From the NCBI GenBank assembly GCA_031180805.1, contig JAPSLL010000015.1:23258-78409 (forward strand): DNA of 55,152 nucleotides. The letters are read 5' to 3'. A program made the position numbers and the translations under genes. Within the stretch, counting starts at the first letter, position 1, and the number at the start of each line of letters is the position of its first letter. Shown piece by piece: positions 36,971-47,493 of the stretch. Below the pieces are notes generated by a model. That model saw nothing but the letters and a program-made list of their open reading frames with translations, was not told where the DNA came from and did no database searches. Source of the DNA: Bacillus sp. (in: firmicutes) (GTDB lineage: Bacteria > Bacillota > Bacilli > Bacillales > Bacillaceae).

Positions 36971-38443
36971 CTAACTAGGTTGTTTTTTTACATTTTGAGG
37001 GTGGACAATACTTGGTCTTAATTTCGCACCTGGTACTGTAGTTCTAATAATTATTTCCCACATCGCTCTTGCATTAAAAGGAAGAAACGGCCATAAATAT
37101 GGAGTATTCAATGAACGTATGCTCGTAAGGAGTATAATAAACAGTGTACATCCAACAACAAATCCTTCCAATTTGAATATAGCTACAGCAATTAGTAACA
37201 CTAACCTTACCATTTTGTTGGCTACACCTAATTCATAGCTAGGAGTTGCAAATGTACCAATTCCAGCAACAGCCACATAAAGAATCACCTCTGGAACAAA
37301 TAAACCTACATCTATCGCAATTTGGCCTATTAATGCTGCAGCGATTAACCCCATTGCAGTAGATAATGCTGTAGGGGTATGAATTGCGGCCATTCTTAAA
37401 AACTCAAGACCAAAATCTGCAAGAAAAATTTGTAATACCATTGGAATATTTGATTTTTCGGTTGGTCCTATATAATTTATTTCTTTAGGCAATAAAGAAG
37501 GATCTAATACATATAAAAACCAAAGTGGTAATAGAAAAACAGAAGCTACAATCCCTAAAAATCTCACCCACCGCAAAAATGTTCCTACAGAAGGTGCTTG
37601 ACGATATTCTTCTGCATGTTGTACATGATGAAAGAACGTAGTTGGTGTAATAATGACACTAGGTGATGTATCAACGATAATGAGAACGTGACCTTCTAAT
37701 AAATGATTTGCTGCGACATCTGGTCTCTCTGTATATCTAACTAATGGATATGGGTTGTATCCTTGTTTTATAATAAATTCTTCAATCGTTTTATCTGCCA
37801 TCGTAATTCCGTCAATATCGATTGCCTTTAACTCTTTTTTTACCTTATCGACTAATCCAGGATCTGCCACATCCTCTATATACGCTAAGCAAACATCTGT
37901 CTTAGAACGCTCTCCGATTTTTAACATATTGTATCTTAATCGTTCATCCCGAATTCTTCGTCTAATCAATCCAGTATTTACAATAATATTTTCAACAAAA
38001 CCATCTCTTGCTCCACGTACAATTTTTTCAATATCCGGTTCTTCTGGTTGTCGACCAGGATAACTACGGACATCTACTACAAAGCCGGTATCCATACCAT
38101 CTATTAAAAAGACAATAAGACCTGATAGCACTTGGTCAACTGCTTCATCTAAATTATTTACTGGCTTTACAGATTGATTAACGATACGATTTTCAAGTAT
38201 TTCCTTAAATTTTGATTGGTCAACTTCATTATCATTTATTGCTGTGAGATTCCTTAAGATTTGGGTAATATAGCTTGTATCACAAAGTCCATTTAAATAA
38301 TATAAATCAACTCTTATATCAAGAATCGTAAGCTTGCGTACTCCTAAATCAAAACTAGTATTTAATCCGACTCTTTCGGTAAAATATTTTTCGTTGTCAG
38401 AAAGCTTATCGTATATCGGATTTTTTTCATCCTTTTTTGGCAT
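36971..38443 (-). CDS. spoVAF: Stage V sporulation protein AF (GerA-family)
   Basis: Membrane protein of the GerA germinant-receptor A-subunit family. A large soluble N-terminal part (about 1-280) precedes four to five membrane helices (about 285-450) that include family stretches such as [20 protein letters not shown]. The 490-residue length is normal. In Bacillus SpoVAF aids germination, and its role is less strict than that of the core SpoVA proteins. I chose ATG at 38443 (AAAGGAGTG upstream). The start overlaps spoVAEa by 17 bases. Confidence 0.92.
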   Translation of the reverse strand: MPKKDEKNPIYDKLSDNEKYFTERVGLNTSFDLGVRKLTILDIRVDLYYLNGLCDTSYITQILRNLTAINDNEVDQSKFKEILENRIVNQSVKPVNNLDEAVDQVLSGLIVFLIDGMDTGFVVDVRSYPGRQPEEPDIEKIVRGARDGFVENIIVNTGLIRRRIRDERLRYNMLKIGERSKTDVCLAYIEDVADPGLVDKVKKELKAIDIDGITMADKTIEEFIIKQGYNPYPLVRYTERPDVAANHLLEGHVLIIVDTSPSVIITPTTFFHHVQHAEEYRQAPSVGTFLRWVRFLGIVASVFLLPLWFLYVLDPSLLPKEINYIGPTEKSNIPMVLQIFLADFGLEFLRMAAIHTPTALSTAMGLIAAALIGQIAIDVGLFVPEVILYVAVAGIGTFATPSYELGVANKMVRLVLLIAVAIFKLEGFVVGCTLFIILLTSIRSLNTPYLWPFLPFNARAMWEIIIRTTVPGAKLRPSIVHPQNVKKQPS

Positions 38444-39002
38444 GAAACCCACTCCTTTCCAAAATCAATTCGACAGCCTTTAAAGTAATGGGACATCCAT
38501 TTTTAACATGATCCTTACGTGCCATTTTTCCAATATCACCGATTCCAACGATAATTGGTACGTTTAATTCATCAAGACAATAAACAGTGTCTCCATTTAA
38601 TCTCCCAATTTCATGCTCTTTTAAGCCACTTTTATCAACACCATATTCTGTTAATTCACCAAATCGATCAATACACACATCTACCCTCGTCCATTCTGTT
38701 TGATGTGATTTTGATGCAACCGCAATAATACCAAGAACTTCAATATCTTGATGATTTGCCACATATTTAAGAGCTGTTTCTCCAGCTCCCTCTCCTAACA
38801 TGCCACAATCATCAAACATGACGAAAACAGGATCATTTTTAGCCTGGAGGATGAGCTGAACAATTTCTGCTCCTGTTAATGTAGTAGGATTCCCCTGTGT
38901 TCGAGATATCACTCTACCACCAACTTCATTCGCTATATATTCAATTGTTCGTGCAGCATATTCATCTCCATCTGTAATGAGAATGACCTGTCTTTTTGTC
39001 AA
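38427..39002 (-). CDS. spoVAEA: Stage V sporulation protein AEa
   Basis: Soluble 191-residue protein encoded within spoVA. It starts [20 protein letters not shown] and has a compact alpha/beta pattern with glycine-rich loops ([17 protein letters not shown]). No membrane helix. The exact role is unknown, though it is needed with SpoVAF for efficient germination in some species. It lies between spoVAEb (7-base gap) and spoVAF (overlap), the usual order. Confidence 0.9.
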   Translation of the reverse strand: MTKRQVILITDGDEYAARTIEYIANEVGGRVISRTQGNPTTLTGAEIVQLILQAKNDPVFVMFDDCGMLGEGAGETALKYVANHQDIEVLGIIAVASKSHQTEWTRVDVCIDRFGELTEYGVDKSGLKEHEIGRLNGDTVYCLDELNVPIIVGIGDIGKMARKDHVKNGCPITLKAVELILERSGFHAKKG

Positions 39003-39009
39003 GATTCCA

Positions 39010-39360
39010 TCATCCCTTCGGTTTAAAAATTAACGCCATTATAAAAGCAAATAGTATAGCTGCAGAAATCCCTGCCGAAGTTAGTTCAAAAATCCCAATT
39101 CCAATTCCAACGAATCCATGTTCCTTAGCCTGATGCATTGCACCATGTAACAGAGAATGACCAAAGCTAGTTATTGGCACCGTCGCCCCTGCACCAGCAA
39201 AATCAATTAGCTTATCATATAAACCAAATCCATCTAAAACAGCACCTAAAGTTACAAAAATCGCCATTACATGTGCCGGCGTTAGCTTAAAAATATCTAA
39301 TAATAATTGTCCTACTATGCATATCGCACCGCCAACTACAAAAGCCAATATATACTCCAT
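39010..39360 (-). CDS. spoVAEB: Stage V sporulation protein AEb
   Basis: A 116-residue membrane protein homologous to SpoVAC, with about three or four helices and the shared sequence [20 protein letters not shown]. With SpoVAC it is thought to form the inner-membrane channel for Ca-dipicolinate uptake and release. The start codon overlaps the last base of the spoVAD stop, so translation is coupled. Confidence 0.92.
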   Translation of the reverse strand: MEYILAFVVGGAICIVGQLLLDIFKLTPAHVMAIFVTLGAVLDGFGLYDKLIDFAGAGATVPITSFGHSLLHGAMHQAKEHGFVGIGIGIFELTSAGISAAILFAFIMALIFKPKG

Positions 39361-40379
39361 TAGCTATCACCCCTATCGCTTCTCTCAAAGACGACGCCAT
39401 GTGCAATTGTAGGTATAGTTTCCTTCTGTTGAATCATAACCGGGTTTAATAATGCACCTGTTGCAACTACAAATACTCGATTTAAATTCCCACGTTTTAG
39501 TTCATCAAATATATATCCATACGTAACAACTGCTGAGCAAGCACAACCACTGCCACCAGCAAAAACTTTTTGATCTGGACGGTAAACCATTAACCCACAA
39601 TCATTATGCTTCTCATAGACATCATATCCTTCATCCTTTAACATATCCTTTAAGATGGGGCTACCTATTCCCGACAAATCACCAGTCAAAATTAAATCAT
39701 AGTCATCTGGCGTCCTATTTAAATCCTTAAAATGTTGAGCGATTGTCTCCCCTGCAGCTGGTGCCATAGCCGTTCCCATATCAAATGCATTTTTTATTCC
39801 AAGATCAGCGACTCTTCCAATCGTTGCAGACGTAATCCGAATATCGCTTTTTTCTTGATTAATTAATACTGCTCCAGAACCTGTTACAGTAAAGGTTGCA
39901 GTATCTGGCTTTTGACCACCATATTCGGTTGGATAACGAAATTGCCTCTCAGCAGTTGCGTTGTGACTGCTCGTTGCCGCAATAGCGTTTTTAGCAAAAC
40001 CACCATCAACGAGTGCAGCACCAATTGCTAACGTTTCCATTGATGTAGAACAGGCACCGAACATACATAAAAATGGGATATTTGCATGTCTAGCAACATA
40101 ATTAGCAGTTACATTTTGATTTAATAAATCACCAGCTAATAATATATCAATATCTTCTGTAGTCTTATTTGCCTTTTTTAAACATTCATCTATCGCCTGT
40201 TGCATCAATTTTCGTTCTGCTAATTCCCAACTATCCTCGCCACAGTGGAGTTCATCATATTTCACATCAAAATATTGACCAAGTGGTCCTTCTGCTTCCT
40301 TAGGTCCAACAGCTGTCCCACTTGAGTGAACATATAATGGATTTTCAAATTGCCATGTTTGTTTCCCTTTTAATTTCAT
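39360..40379 (-). CDS. spoVAD: Stage V sporulation protein AD (DPA-binding)
   Basis: Soluble subunit of the SpoVA dipicolinic acid system. It has a thiolase/ketoacyl-synthase-like fold and binds DPA. The 339 residues show [19 protein letters not shown], the cysteine-containing [25 protein letters not shown] and [17 protein letters not shown] chose ATG at 40379, with AGGGGTG six bases upstream. Confidence 0.95.
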   Translation of the reverse strand: MKLKGKQTWQFENPLYVHSSGTAVGPKEAEGPLGQYFDVKYDELHCGEDSWELAERKLMQQAIDECLKKANKTTEDIDILLAGDLLNQNVTANYVARHANIPFLCMFGACSTSMETLAIGAALVDGGFAKNAIAATSSHNATAERQFRYPTEYGGQKPDTATFTVTGSGAVLINQEKSDIRITSATIGRVADLGIKNAFDMGTAMAPAAGETIAQHFKDLNRTPDDYDLILTGDLSGIGSPILKDMLKDEGYDVYEKHNDCGLMVYRPDQKVFAGGSGCACSAVVTYGYIFDELKRGNLNRVFVVATGALLNPVMIQQKETIPTIAHGVVFERSDRGDS

Positions 40380-40396
40380 TAATTCCACCCCTTTTT

Positions 40397-40852
40397 TTAG
40401 AATGCTAATCCATAAAAATAGCGGATAATCCCAACAACATAAGCTGCCACAACACCAAAAACGATGACACTTCCAGCTAATTTAAACATGTTTGTAGCAA
40501 TCCCCAATACAATTCCTTCACTTCTATGTTCTATAGCAGCACTTGTCATTGAATTTGCAAAGCCAGTAATCGGTACAGCAGAACCAGCACCTGCAAATTG
40601 CCCAAGCTTGTCATACACTCCAACTCCAGTTAAAATCGCAGAAATTAGAATTAATGTACCTGCTGTTGGGTTACCAGCATCCTTTTCAGAAAAATGAAAT
40701 ACATGAATATAAAAATTTTGAACTAATTGTCCAAAAGTACAAATTAACCCTCCAATAATAAAAGCTTTTATACAATTGATAAGATAGCGCGGTTTAGGCT
40801 GATAATTTTTCACCTGGTTTTTATAGTCCTCTTTAAGCTTGGTTTTTCCCAT
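40397..40852 (-). CDS. spoVAC: Stage V sporulation protein AC
   Basis: Membrane channel subunit; B. subtilis SpoVAC acts as a mechanosensitive channel for DPA. The 151 residues have about four helices and the signature FAGAGSAVPITGFANSMTSA, shared with SpoVAEb. I chose ATG at 40852, eight bases from GGAGG. It lies 17 bases upstream of spoVAD. Confidence 0.95.
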   Translation of the reverse strand: MGKTKLKEDYKNQVKNYQPKPRYLINCIKAFIIGGLICTFGQLVQNFYIHVFHFSEKDAGNPTAGTLILISAILTGVGVYDKLGQFAGAGSAVPITGFANSMTSAAIEHRSEGIVLGIATNMFKLAGSVIVFGVVAAYVVGIIRYFYGLAF

Positions 40853-40867
40853 TATCATTACCTCCAA

Positions 40868-41290
40868 TTAATGATTTACAAAATAAATCCAATGAAAAAG
40901 CGATCCAACTATTTTCCCTAAAACAATTGCCATTAATAATATGAGAATTTTATCTCCTAAACCTACACGCTTTGCTAATATCGGGAATACATTAAGTACT
41001 TCAGTTAAAGCTGCAGCAAGCATTCCGATAAAAACGCCACTAAAAAGACCGATTGGAATTAGCAAAAGTTCTGACAGAGAGAATACTGTATTACGTAAGC
41101 TTATCCAGCCCACTACAACTGTACCTAATAAAATCGCTATTTCGTAGGCTTGAATAAAGTTATACGTTTTCGTAAGTTGTGTTAACCTTGGGATAATTCC
41201 AAGCACTGCTAGAAAGGCAACATAACCAGACCCGACTACAAGACCTCCAGATAACCCAATAATGATTAAGAGAATCGCGTTAACGATCAT
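40868..41290 (-). CDS. spoVAB: Stage V sporulation protein AB
   Basis: A 140-residue membrane protein with about four helices and the conserved ends AFLAVLGIIPRLTQLTKTYN and GKIVGSLFHWIYFVNH. Part of the SpoVA complex; the individual role is not defined. The ATG at 41290 lies inside the end of spoVAA (11-base overlap). A TTG three bases upstream is possible but less likely. Confidence 0.93.
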   Translation of the reverse strand: MIVNAILLIIIGLSGGLVVGSGYVAFLAVLGIIPRLTQLTKTYNFIQAYEIAILLGTVVVGWISLRNTVFSLSELLLIPIGLFSGVFIGMLAAALTEVLNVFPILAKRVGLGDKILILLMAIVLGKIVGSLFHWIYFVNH

Positions 41291-41900
41291 CAATGTCGTT
41301 TAAATTCTCCTTGTTCTCATTCATAGCTACATATTGATCAAGATCAAGCTGATAATTAAAAATTTCAACTTCTAGAGGGCTTGGTTCTTCGTTAATTCGC
41401 TTCTTAAACAGATGATTAAAAAATAAAATCATCCCTAATCCTAATCCAAATGAGTATGGTATTTGCAATAACAAGGGCTGTGGATTTTCTTCTCCAGTCA
41501 CAATTCGATAAATCCGCTGATGAACTTGCTGCATACTTACATCTTCATGGAAATTCATAATTGCTAGCCCTGCACCTATAAACAATAAAACCCATACAAG
41601 AAAAAATAATAGTGGAGAGAGCTTCTTTTTTTCATATACAACTTCAATAATTGTTTGAGCAGCACCGATTGTTTGCACATCTAAGTTTGGATCAAATTTA
41701 TGTATTTCCTTTAAAACATGCATAACATCGATGACAACCATACTCTTATCTTTAGGTTGGATTTGATGGATATTAATGTTCCTCAGTCTTTCTCTTAATT
41801 CCTTATTTGCTACTATAAGCGCAAGCTTTCCAACTGTAATAACTTCATTTGGCTGAACCTGTATTCGGTGGCGAAGTCTTATATAAACCGTTTTTTCCAT
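41280..41900 (-). CDS. spoVAA: Stage V sporulation protein AA
   Basis: First gene of the spoVA operon. The 206 residues have a soluble N-terminal half and two membrane helices (about 98-118 and 145-165). The conserved tail FFNHLFKKRINEEPSPLEVE is followed by FNYQLDLDQYVAMNE. I chose ATG at 41900, with AGGAAGTG about seven bases upstream. It should be expressed in the forespore late in development. Confidence 0.94.
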   Translation of the reverse strand: MEKTVYIRLRHRIQVQPNEVITVGKLALIVANKELRERLRNINIHQIQPKDKSMVVIDVMHVLKEIHKFDPNLDVQTIGAAQTIIEVVYEKKKLSPLLFFLVWVLLFIGAGLAIMNFHEDVSMQQVHQRIYRIVTGEENPQPLLLQIPYSFGLGLGMILFFNHLFKKRINEEPSPLEVEIFNYQLDLDQYVAMNENKENLNDIDDR

Positions 41901-42028
41901 CAACATTCACTTCCTACTAGTTAATTTTGCTCAAGTAACGGTTTGTAAAGAAGCTTGTTAGCGAATAAATGTAAGTAAACAATTTTGATGGATTATTCAA
42001 CAATGTTAATTTTGAGTTTTTTGCATGC

Positions 42029-42058
42029 AAATGTCGTTTACCAAGCATCATTAGAGAC
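42029..42058 (-). promoter_or_regulatory. Weak candidate forespore (sigma-G-like) promoter of spoVA
   Basis: In the 422-bp gap upstream of spoVAA, the minus strand has GCATG and, 18 bases on, CATTGTT. This is a partial match to the sigma-G consensus gYATR / CATnhTA, and it implies a leader of more than 100 bases. Coordinates are approximate. I see nothing else in the gap except the sigF terminator at 42265-42320. Confidence 0.25.
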
Positions 42059-42264
42059 TTTATTTTTAAATAAACAAACATTTTGCTCTTTAGATGGACA
42101 TAATATTTGTAAATACCAATTAACTGTTGTATAGGTAGTATGCATTTGAGATTTTTTAATCATTCAAGTTTTGTCAGACCAATAATTACCATGAAACGAG
42201 CGAATGCTTAAGTAAGATGGCAATAACACTTTTTACAGTTCGATTCTTTTATTAATGAAACAAT

Positions 42265-42320
42265 GTAAACGTAAAAAGGTGACACTTATCTCGAGATAAG
42301 TGTCACCTTTTTGTGTTTAC
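42265..42320 (-). terminator. Terminator of the spoIIA operon (perfect palindrome)
   Basis: A 40-bp perfect palindrome, AAAAAGGTGACACTTATC plus its complement around TCGA (42273-42312), lies just after the sigF stop codon. Partly matching flanks GTAAAC and GTTTAC extend it. TTTTT is present on both strands. Confidence 0.9.
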
Positions 42321-42322
42321 TA

Positions 42323-43081
42323 CTATTGATTCATTTTATCTTTCATCTGTTTTAATATCTTTTTTTCTAGCCGGGAAACCTGAACTTGCGATATTCCTAG
42401 CCTTTCAGCAACCTCTGATTGTGTTTGATCTTTATAGTACCTTAAATAAACAATTAGCCTTTCCCTCTCATCAAGGTCCTGTATTGCATCTTTAAGTACA
42501 ATTTTATCAAACCATTTCGTTTCAGTATGGTCAGCTATTTGGTCTAGTAATGTAATTGGGTCTCCATCATTTTCATATACTGTTTCGTGAATGGATGATG
42601 GTGCTCTAACAGCCTCTTGAGCGAGGACCACATCTTCGGGAGAAATGTCTAGGTAGTTTGCGATCTCAGCTACAGTGGGCACCTTTCCCATTGTTTTCGA
42701 AAGTTCATCACGAGCCCGTCTAATTTTATTTCCTAGTTCTTTTAATGAGCGGCTTACCTTCACAGTCCCATCATCACGGATAAATCGTTGAATTTCTCCG
42801 ATAATCATCGGAACAGCGTATGTCGAAAAGCGCACATCATATGATAAATCAAACTTATCTACTGATTTTAATAAACCAATACTTCCAATCTGAAATAAAT
42901 CATCAGGTTCATAGCCTCGATTTAAAAAACGTTGAACAACAGACCATACGAGTCTCATGTTCTTTTGGATAATTAAATCACGGGCCTCTTGATCCCCTTC
43001 TTGACTGCGACGAATTAATTCCTTGACTTCGTGGTCCTTTAACTGCGCCTTTGAATTCTCGTTCTTGACCTCCACATCCAT
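42323..43081 (-). CDS. sigF: Sporulation sigma factor SigF
   Basis: First forespore-specific RNA polymerase sigma factor, held inactive by SpoIIAB until SpoIIAA is dephosphorylated. The 252 residues include region 2 (GYEPDDLFQIGSIGLLKSVD, then FSTYAVPMIIGEIQRFIRDD), region 3, and region 4 (QSEVAERLGISQVQVSRLEK). It is the last gene of spoIIAA-spoIIAB-sigF, 13 bases after spoIIAB. Confidence 0.97.
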   Translation of the reverse strand: MDVEVKNENSKAQLKDHEVKELIRRSQEGDQEARDLIIQKNMRLVWSVVQRFLNRGYEPDDLFQIGSIGLLKSVDKFDLSYDVRFSTYAVPMIIGEIQRFIRDDGTVKVSRSLKELGNKIRRARDELSKTMGKVPTVAEIANYLDISPEDVVLAQEAVRAPSSIHETVYENDGDPITLLDQIADHTETKWFDKIVLKDAIQDLDERERLIVYLRYYKDQTQSEVAERLGISQVQVSRLEKKILKQMKDKMNQ

Positions 43082-43094
43082 AGCAAGTCTCCCT

Positions 43095-43535
43095 TTAATT
43101 GCATAACGCTTTACTTTTGGTTAAATGTTTTGTCAACTTAATTGTAGTACCTCTTGACTCTAAAGATTCAATTTGAATTTCATCCATAAAGTTTTCCATA
43201 ATTGTAAATCCCATTCCTGAACGTTCTAGTTCAGGCTTCGTCGTATAAAGCGGTTGTCTCGCCTCATCAATGTCTATGATTCCTATCCCCTCATCGCGAA
43301 TGGTTAAATGGACAACACCATCCTCAAGCGTAACCGAAATATACACAATACCATTTGGATCATTTTCATATCCATGGATGATTGCATTAGTAACTGCCTC
43401 GGACACAACCGTTTTTATTTCAGTCAATTCATCCATCGTTGGGTCTAATTGAGCAATAAATGCTGCAACCGTTACCCTTGCAAAGGATTCATTTTGACTC
43501 AATGCTGAAAACTGGAGGTTCATCTCATTTTTCAT
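43095..43535 (-). CDS. spoIIAB: Anti-sigma F factor and serine kinase SpoIIAB
   Basis: Binds and inhibits SigF and phosphorylates SpoIIAA with ATP. The 146 residues of GHKL ATPase fold have the N box [13 protein letters not shown], the G1 box IRDEGIGI and the G2 region [15 protein letters not shown]. The start overlaps spoIIAA by 4 bases (ATGA), coupling the partners' synthesis. Confidence 0.97.
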   Translation of the reverse strand: MKNEMNLQFSALSQNESFARVTVAAFIAQLDPTMDELTEIKTVVSEAVTNAIIHGYENDPNGIVYISVTLEDGVVHLTIRDEGIGIIDIDEARQPLYTTKPELERSGMGFTIMENFMDEIQIESLESRGTTIKLTKHLTKSKALCN

Positions 43536-43885
43536 GATGCCACCCCCAATGTTTGCAATGCTTTCAGTTCATCTTCCTCTAAACGGATAATTTTAAATAG
43601 TCCTGACATATCAAATAATCGCTTGACTGAAGGAGAAATTGCACAAACAACCATTTCACCTTCTGAGGCTTTTATTTGCTTATATCTTCCTAAAATAACT
43701 CCTAAACCAGAGCTGTCCATAAATGTTAAATTTTCCAAATTCAACACAATATGCTTAATTTGATTTGTCGCAATTTTATCAGTTACTTTTTCGCGCAACT
43801 CTTCGGCTGCATGATGATCTAATTCACCCGAGAGTCGAATACACAGTACAGTTTCTTTCACATCAAGTTCAATCTGTAGACTCAA
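43532..43885 (-). CDS. spoIIAA: Anti-anti-sigma factor SpoIIAA
   Basis: STAS-domain protein that releases SigF from SpoIIAB when unphosphorylated. The 117 residues carry the phosphorylation site MDSSGLGV with serine 58 at the known position. GGAGGGG lies upstream of the ATG. A clear sigma-H type promoter is found in the 95 bases before the gene, so it can be switched on independently of dacF. Confidence 0.97.
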   Translation of the reverse strand: MSLQIELDVKETVLCIRLSGELDHHAAEELREKVTDKIATNQIKHIVLNLENLTFMDSSGLGVILGRYKQIKASEGEMVVCAISPSVKRLFDMSGLFKIIRLEEDELKALQTLGVAS

Positions 43886-43918
43886 GGTTTTACCCCTCCT
43901 TAAATTCTGGATAAAGAG

Positions 43919-43948
43919 TCATTCTTGATTGAAACTTTAATTTCCTGC
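43919..43948 (-). promoter_or_regulatory. Sigma-H type promoter of spoIIA
   Basis: On the minus strand GCAGGAAAT (43940-43948) and CAAGAATGA (43919-43927) are 12 bases apart. This fits the sigma-H consensus RnAGGAwWW-N11/12-RnnGAATww except for one base. The known spoIIA promoter of B. subtilis has the same class and position. Confidence 0.8.
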
Positions 43949-43980
43949 ATGATGACAAAACTAGTGCCAATTCGTCAACA

Positions 43981-45144
43981 TTAGCTAGACTTCGTAAAAT
44001 CTCCCATTACACGTTTAAACATTTGCCACCAGCTCGCCTCTGAAATATCCTTTTCTGCTACTAATTTACTTTCTGTAATAACTTTCCCTTCTTTTTTAAG
44101 CTGTAATGTACCAAGCTCATCGCCTTTTTTAATTGGCGCCTGAACATCCTTTTTCATCATAATTTCTTGAGTTACATTATCAACTGTTTCACCTTTTTTT
44201 GTTAGGACAGAAATAGGTTCAGATGTTTGTAAGTTTGCTTCTTTTTCTGCACCTTTGCTCACTTTTAGTTTTGTTAGTGATTGGTCCTTTTTAAAAAGTG
44301 GATGTGTTTGATATTGACTAAATGCATAATCCAACATTTTTGTTACTTGAGAATTCCGTTCCTTCGGTGTATCTGCACCAAACACAACTGCAATGACACG
44401 CATATTTCCTTTTTTAGCAGTAGCAGTAAGACAATATTTTGCTTCATTTGTAAATCCGGTTTTTACCCCATCAACACCCGGATAAAATTTTACGAGACGA
44501 TTTGTATTAACAAGCCAGAACTTTTTATCGGTCCCTTCACGTAAATAATCTTCATATTTCCCTGTAAACTTAGTAATTTCCTCATATTTTAATAATTCCT
44601 TTGCCATTAACGCCATATCATGTGCAGAGCTATAATGACCTTCTTCTGGTAAGCCTGTTGGATTTTTAAAGTGAGTATTTTCCAAGCCTAATTCTTGTAC
44701 TTTTTTGTTCATCATATTTACAAATTCGTCAGTTGAACCTGCAATTTTCTCTGCCATCGCTACTGATGCATCATTACCTGAACCAATCGCAATTCCTTTT
44801 AGCATCTGCTCAACTGACATTTCTTCTCCAGGTTCGAGAAATATTTGTGAGCCTCCCATTGAAGCTGCATATTCACTTGTACGAACCATTTCATCCATTT
44901 TAATTTGACCTTTATCGAGCGCTTCCATAATTAATAACATGGTCATAATTTTTGTCATACTCGCTGGAGGAAGCTTTTCATCACTATTTTTATCGTATAA
45001 AATCATCCCTGTATCGCGTTCAATCAAAACAGCTGACTTCGCTTTATCTGCAAGTTCGACAGTAGTAGATTCTTTGGCAAATGCCATCGGTGTTCCAGCA
45101 ATAAACATTGCTACAAGCGTTAAACATGATAGTATCCGTTTCAT
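43981..45144 (-). CDS. dacF: Forespore D-alanyl-D-alanine carboxypeptidase DacF
   Basis: Low-molecular-mass penicillin-binding protein that trims peptide stems of spore peptidoglycan. The 387 residues have a signal peptide (about 1-23, ending AFA), the SxxK motif SMTK, SGN in AIGSGNDAS, KTG in DGVKTGFT, and a C-terminal membrane-binding amphipathic helix (SWWQMFKRVMGDF). I chose ATG at 45144, eight bases from GGAGGG. Its 3' end lies 95 bases before spoIIAA with no terminator, so read-through into spoIIA is possible, as in B. subtilis. Confidence 0.94.
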   Translation of the reverse strand: MKRILSCLTLVAMFIAGTPMAFAKESTTVELADKAKSAVLIERDTGMILYDKNSDEKLPPASMTKIMTMLLIMEALDKGQIKMDEMVRTSEYAASMGGSQIFLEPGEEMSVEQMLKGIAIGSGNDASVAMAEKIAGSTDEFVNMMNKKVQELGLENTHFKNPTGLPEEGHYSSAHDMALMAKELLKYEEITKFTGKYEDYLREGTDKKFWLVNTNRLVKFYPGVDGVKTGFTNEAKYCLTATAKKGNMRVIAVVFGADTPKERNSQVTKMLDYAFSQYQTHPLFKKDQSLTKLKVSKGAEKEANLQTSEPISVLTKKGETVDNVTQEIMMKKDVQAPIKKGDELGTLQLKKEGKVITESKLVAEKDISEASWWQMFKRVMGDFTKSS

Positions 45145-45172
45145 CTCATAAGCCCTCCATTCTTTATACAAC

Positions 45173-45201
45173 CATTTTTTCCATTCGGTGGAAAAATATA
45201 C
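45173..45201 (-). promoter_or_regulatory. Candidate forespore (sigma-F/G) promoter of dacF
   Basis: On the minus strand GTATA (45197-45201) and GGAAAAAATG (45173-45182) are 14 bases apart. The -10 fits the sigma-F pattern GGnrAnAnT fully. It lies just under 30 bases before the dacF ATG, consistent with the known forespore expression of dacF. Confidence 0.55.
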
Positions 45202-45304
45202 TAGCAATATAAATAATTTAAGGTCAGTTTTTTTCTTTTCTTCTACATTTTCATCAATTACTAAAACGATAAAATAAACAAAATGCTCACTCTTTTTGGC
45301 AAAA

Positions 45305-45340
45305 TAAAAACCACGACATGAGCTCATGTCGTGGTTTTTA
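45305..45340 (-). terminator. Terminator of deoB-punA-pdp (perfect palindrome)
   Basis: A 36-bp perfect palindrome (TAAAAACCACGACATGAG and its complement) sits directly after the pdp stop codon and carries T-runs on both strands. Confidence 0.9.
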
Positions 45341-45343
45341 TCC

Positions 45344-46645
45344 TTATTCAATTGTCGCATAAATCAATTTTGGTGGTTTTACTTCAGATGCAGTTATTTT
45401 AATACTCTCATAAAGCTTTTCCCTTACTTCATCAATCTTTTCTGTATTGCTATGGATCGTGACGAGTGATTCGCCCTTTGTTACTTTGTCACCGATTTTT
45501 TTATTTAACACTAATCCAACAGCTAGATCAATCGTTGATTCTTTTGTTGCACGACCCGCTCCTAAAAGCATTGCTGCAGTTCCAACCGCATCTGCGACAA
45601 TTTCGGAAATATAACCATCATGCTGTGCCTCGAGTTCAAACATATATTTTGCCTGAGGCAATCTTTCTTGATTATCGACAACCGACGAATCTCCACCTTG
45701 TGCTTCTAAAAATACTTTTAATGCTTCAATCGCTTTTCCATTTTCGATCACCGTTTTTAACTTTAAGCGAGCTTCTTCTAATGATACTGCTTTTTCTGCA
45801 AGAAGTACCATATAGCTGCCAAGAGTTAAACATAATTCCTCTAAATCCTTTGGCCCTTTTCCACGAAGGGTGTCAATTGCTTCTTTAACTTCTAATGCAT
45901 TTCCAATTGCATATCCTAATGGTTGACTCATATCTGAAATAATAGCCATTGTACGGCGGCCGACGATATTCCCAATATCGACCATTGCTTTTGCAAGTGT
46001 TTTCGAATCCTCAATATCCTTCATAAAGGCACCCGCTCCTGTTTTAACATCTAAAACAATTGCATCAGCACCGGCAGCTATTTTTTTACTCATAATTGAA
46101 CTAGCAATAAGCGGTATGCTATTGACAGTTGCGGTTACATCGCGGAGTGCATATAATTTTTTATCCGCTGGTGTTAGATTTCCACTTTGACCGATAACTG
46201 CTAGTTTATTTTTATTTACTAATTCAATGAATTGCTTCGAATCGATTTCAACATGAAAACCCGGAATTGACTCAAGCTTATCAATCGTTCCACCTGTATG
46301 TCCTAATCCTCTTCCAGACATTTTCGCTACTGGCACACCGACTGCTGCAACAAGAGGAGCTAATACAAGTGTCGTCGTATCCCCTACTCCTCCTGTACTA
46401 TGCTTGTCAACCTTGATTCCTTCAATTTCTCTTAAGTCGATTGTATCACCAGATGCAGCCATTGCCAGCGTCAGTTCTGCCCGCTCTGCATCAGTCATCC
46501 CCTGGAAATAGATAGCCATAGTTAGTGCACTTATTTGATAATCAGGGATATCGCCATTCGTATAACCGTTAATGATATGGTGAATTTCTTCCTTTGTTAA
46601 TTCTTTTCCATCACGTTTTTTTTCAATTAAATCGACCATCCTCAT
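45344..46645 (-). CDS. pdp: Pyrimidine-nucleoside phosphorylase
   Basis: Cleaves thymidine, deoxyuridine and uridine with phosphate to the base and (deoxy)ribose 1-phosphate. The 433 residues contain the phosphate and substrate motifs [30 protein letters not shown] and [11 protein letters not shown] (as [10 protein letters not shown]). I chose ATG at 46645 ([10 protein letters not shown]), the start used by the family. It is the third gene of deoB-punA-pdp; in B. subtilis pdp is in the dra-nupC-pdp operon instead. Confidence 0.95.
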   Translation of the reverse strand: MRMVDLIEKKRDGKELTKEEIHHIINGYTNGDIPDYQISALTMAIYFQGMTDAERAELTLAMAASGDTIDLREIEGIKVDKHSTGGVGDTTTLVLAPLVAAVGVPVAKMSGRGLGHTGGTIDKLESIPGFHVEIDSKQFIELVNKNKLAVIGQSGNLTPADKKLYALRDVTATVNSIPLIASSIMSKKIAAGADAIVLDVKTGAGAFMKDIEDSKTLAKAMVDIGNIVGRRTMAIISDMSQPLGYAIGNALEVKEAIDTLRGKGPKDLEELCLTLGSYMVLLAEKAVSLEEARLKLKTVIENGKAIEALKVFLEAQGGDSSVVDNQERLPQAKYMFELEAQHDGYISEIVADAVGTAAMLLGAGRATKESTIDLAVGLVLNKKIGDKVTKGESLVTIHSNTEKIDEVREKLYESIKITASEVKPPKLIYATIE

Positions 46646-46661
46646 TTCGGATATCACACCT

Positions 46662-47480
46662 TTACAGATATTTTTCAATAATTGTTTTTACTAGCTTTAA
46701 AAAGTTTTCGCGTACTTTTTCAGTTGTTTCCATTACTTCATCATGTGATAAAGGTTGATTTAAAATACCTGCAGCCATATTCGAAATACATGAAATACCC
46801 AACACTTTTAATCCAGCATGTTTAGCTACAATTACCTCTGGAACAGTTGACATTCCGACAGCATCTCCGCCAATTATACGAAGTGCACGTACTTCTGCTG
46901 GAGTTTCATAGGATGGACCCGTGTTTCCTATGTATACACCTTCTTGTAATTTTATACTTAGTTCATTTGCAGCTTTTTTCGCTATATTTCTTAGCTCTGT
47001 ATCATAACTTTCAGACATATCTGGAAAACGAGGACCTAATTCTCCTTCATTTGGGCCTATTAATGGGTTTGTTCCCATATTATTTATGTGATCTGTGATT
47101 AACATTAAATCTCCAGCTTCAAAAGACTCATTTATTCCGCCAGCAGCATTTGTCACGATTAACGTTTGAACTCCTAATTCTTTCATTACTCGAACTGGAT
47201 ATGTGACCTCTTTTAGACTATATCCCTCATAAAAATGAAATCTTCCTTGCATTGCAACAACATTAGCTCCATTTAATTTACCAATAACAAGTTGACCGGC
47301 ATGCCCTTCAACAGTAGAGATTGGAAAATTAGGAATATCTTGATATGGAATTTTAATTGGTGATTCTATTTCTTCAGCTAAAATTCCTAACCCTGAACCT
47401 AAGATTAATCCTATACTTGGTTGGACATTAATCGTTTCTTTTATATAATCTACAGCTTCTTGTATTTTTTCGTACGTCAC
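46662..47480 (-). CDS. punA: Purine nucleoside phosphorylase (trimeric type)
   Basis: Phosphorolysis of guanosine and inosine nucleosides to base and ribose 1-phosphate. The 272 residues have [10 protein letters not shown] (phosphate loop), [25 protein letters not shown] and TNAAGGIN. It matches the PNP-I family (PupG in B. subtilis). It lies 13 bases after deoB, with which it is cotranscribed; the ribose 1-phosphate it makes is DeoB's substrate. Confidence 0.95.
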   Translation of the reverse strand: MTYEKIQEAVDYIKETINVQPSIGLILGSGLGILAEEIESPIKIPYQDIPNFPISTVEGHAGQLVIGKLNGANVVAMQGRFHFYEGYSLKEVTYPVRVMKELGVQTLIVTNAAGGINESFEAGDLMLITDHINNMGTNPLIGPNEGELGPRFPDMSESYDTELRNIAKKAANELSIKLQEGVYIGNTGPSYETPAEVRALRIIGGDAVGMSTVPEVIVAKHAGLKVLGISCISNMAAGILNQPLSHDEVMETTEKVRENFLKLVKTIIEKYL

Positions 47481-47493
47481 CTTAAATCTCCTC

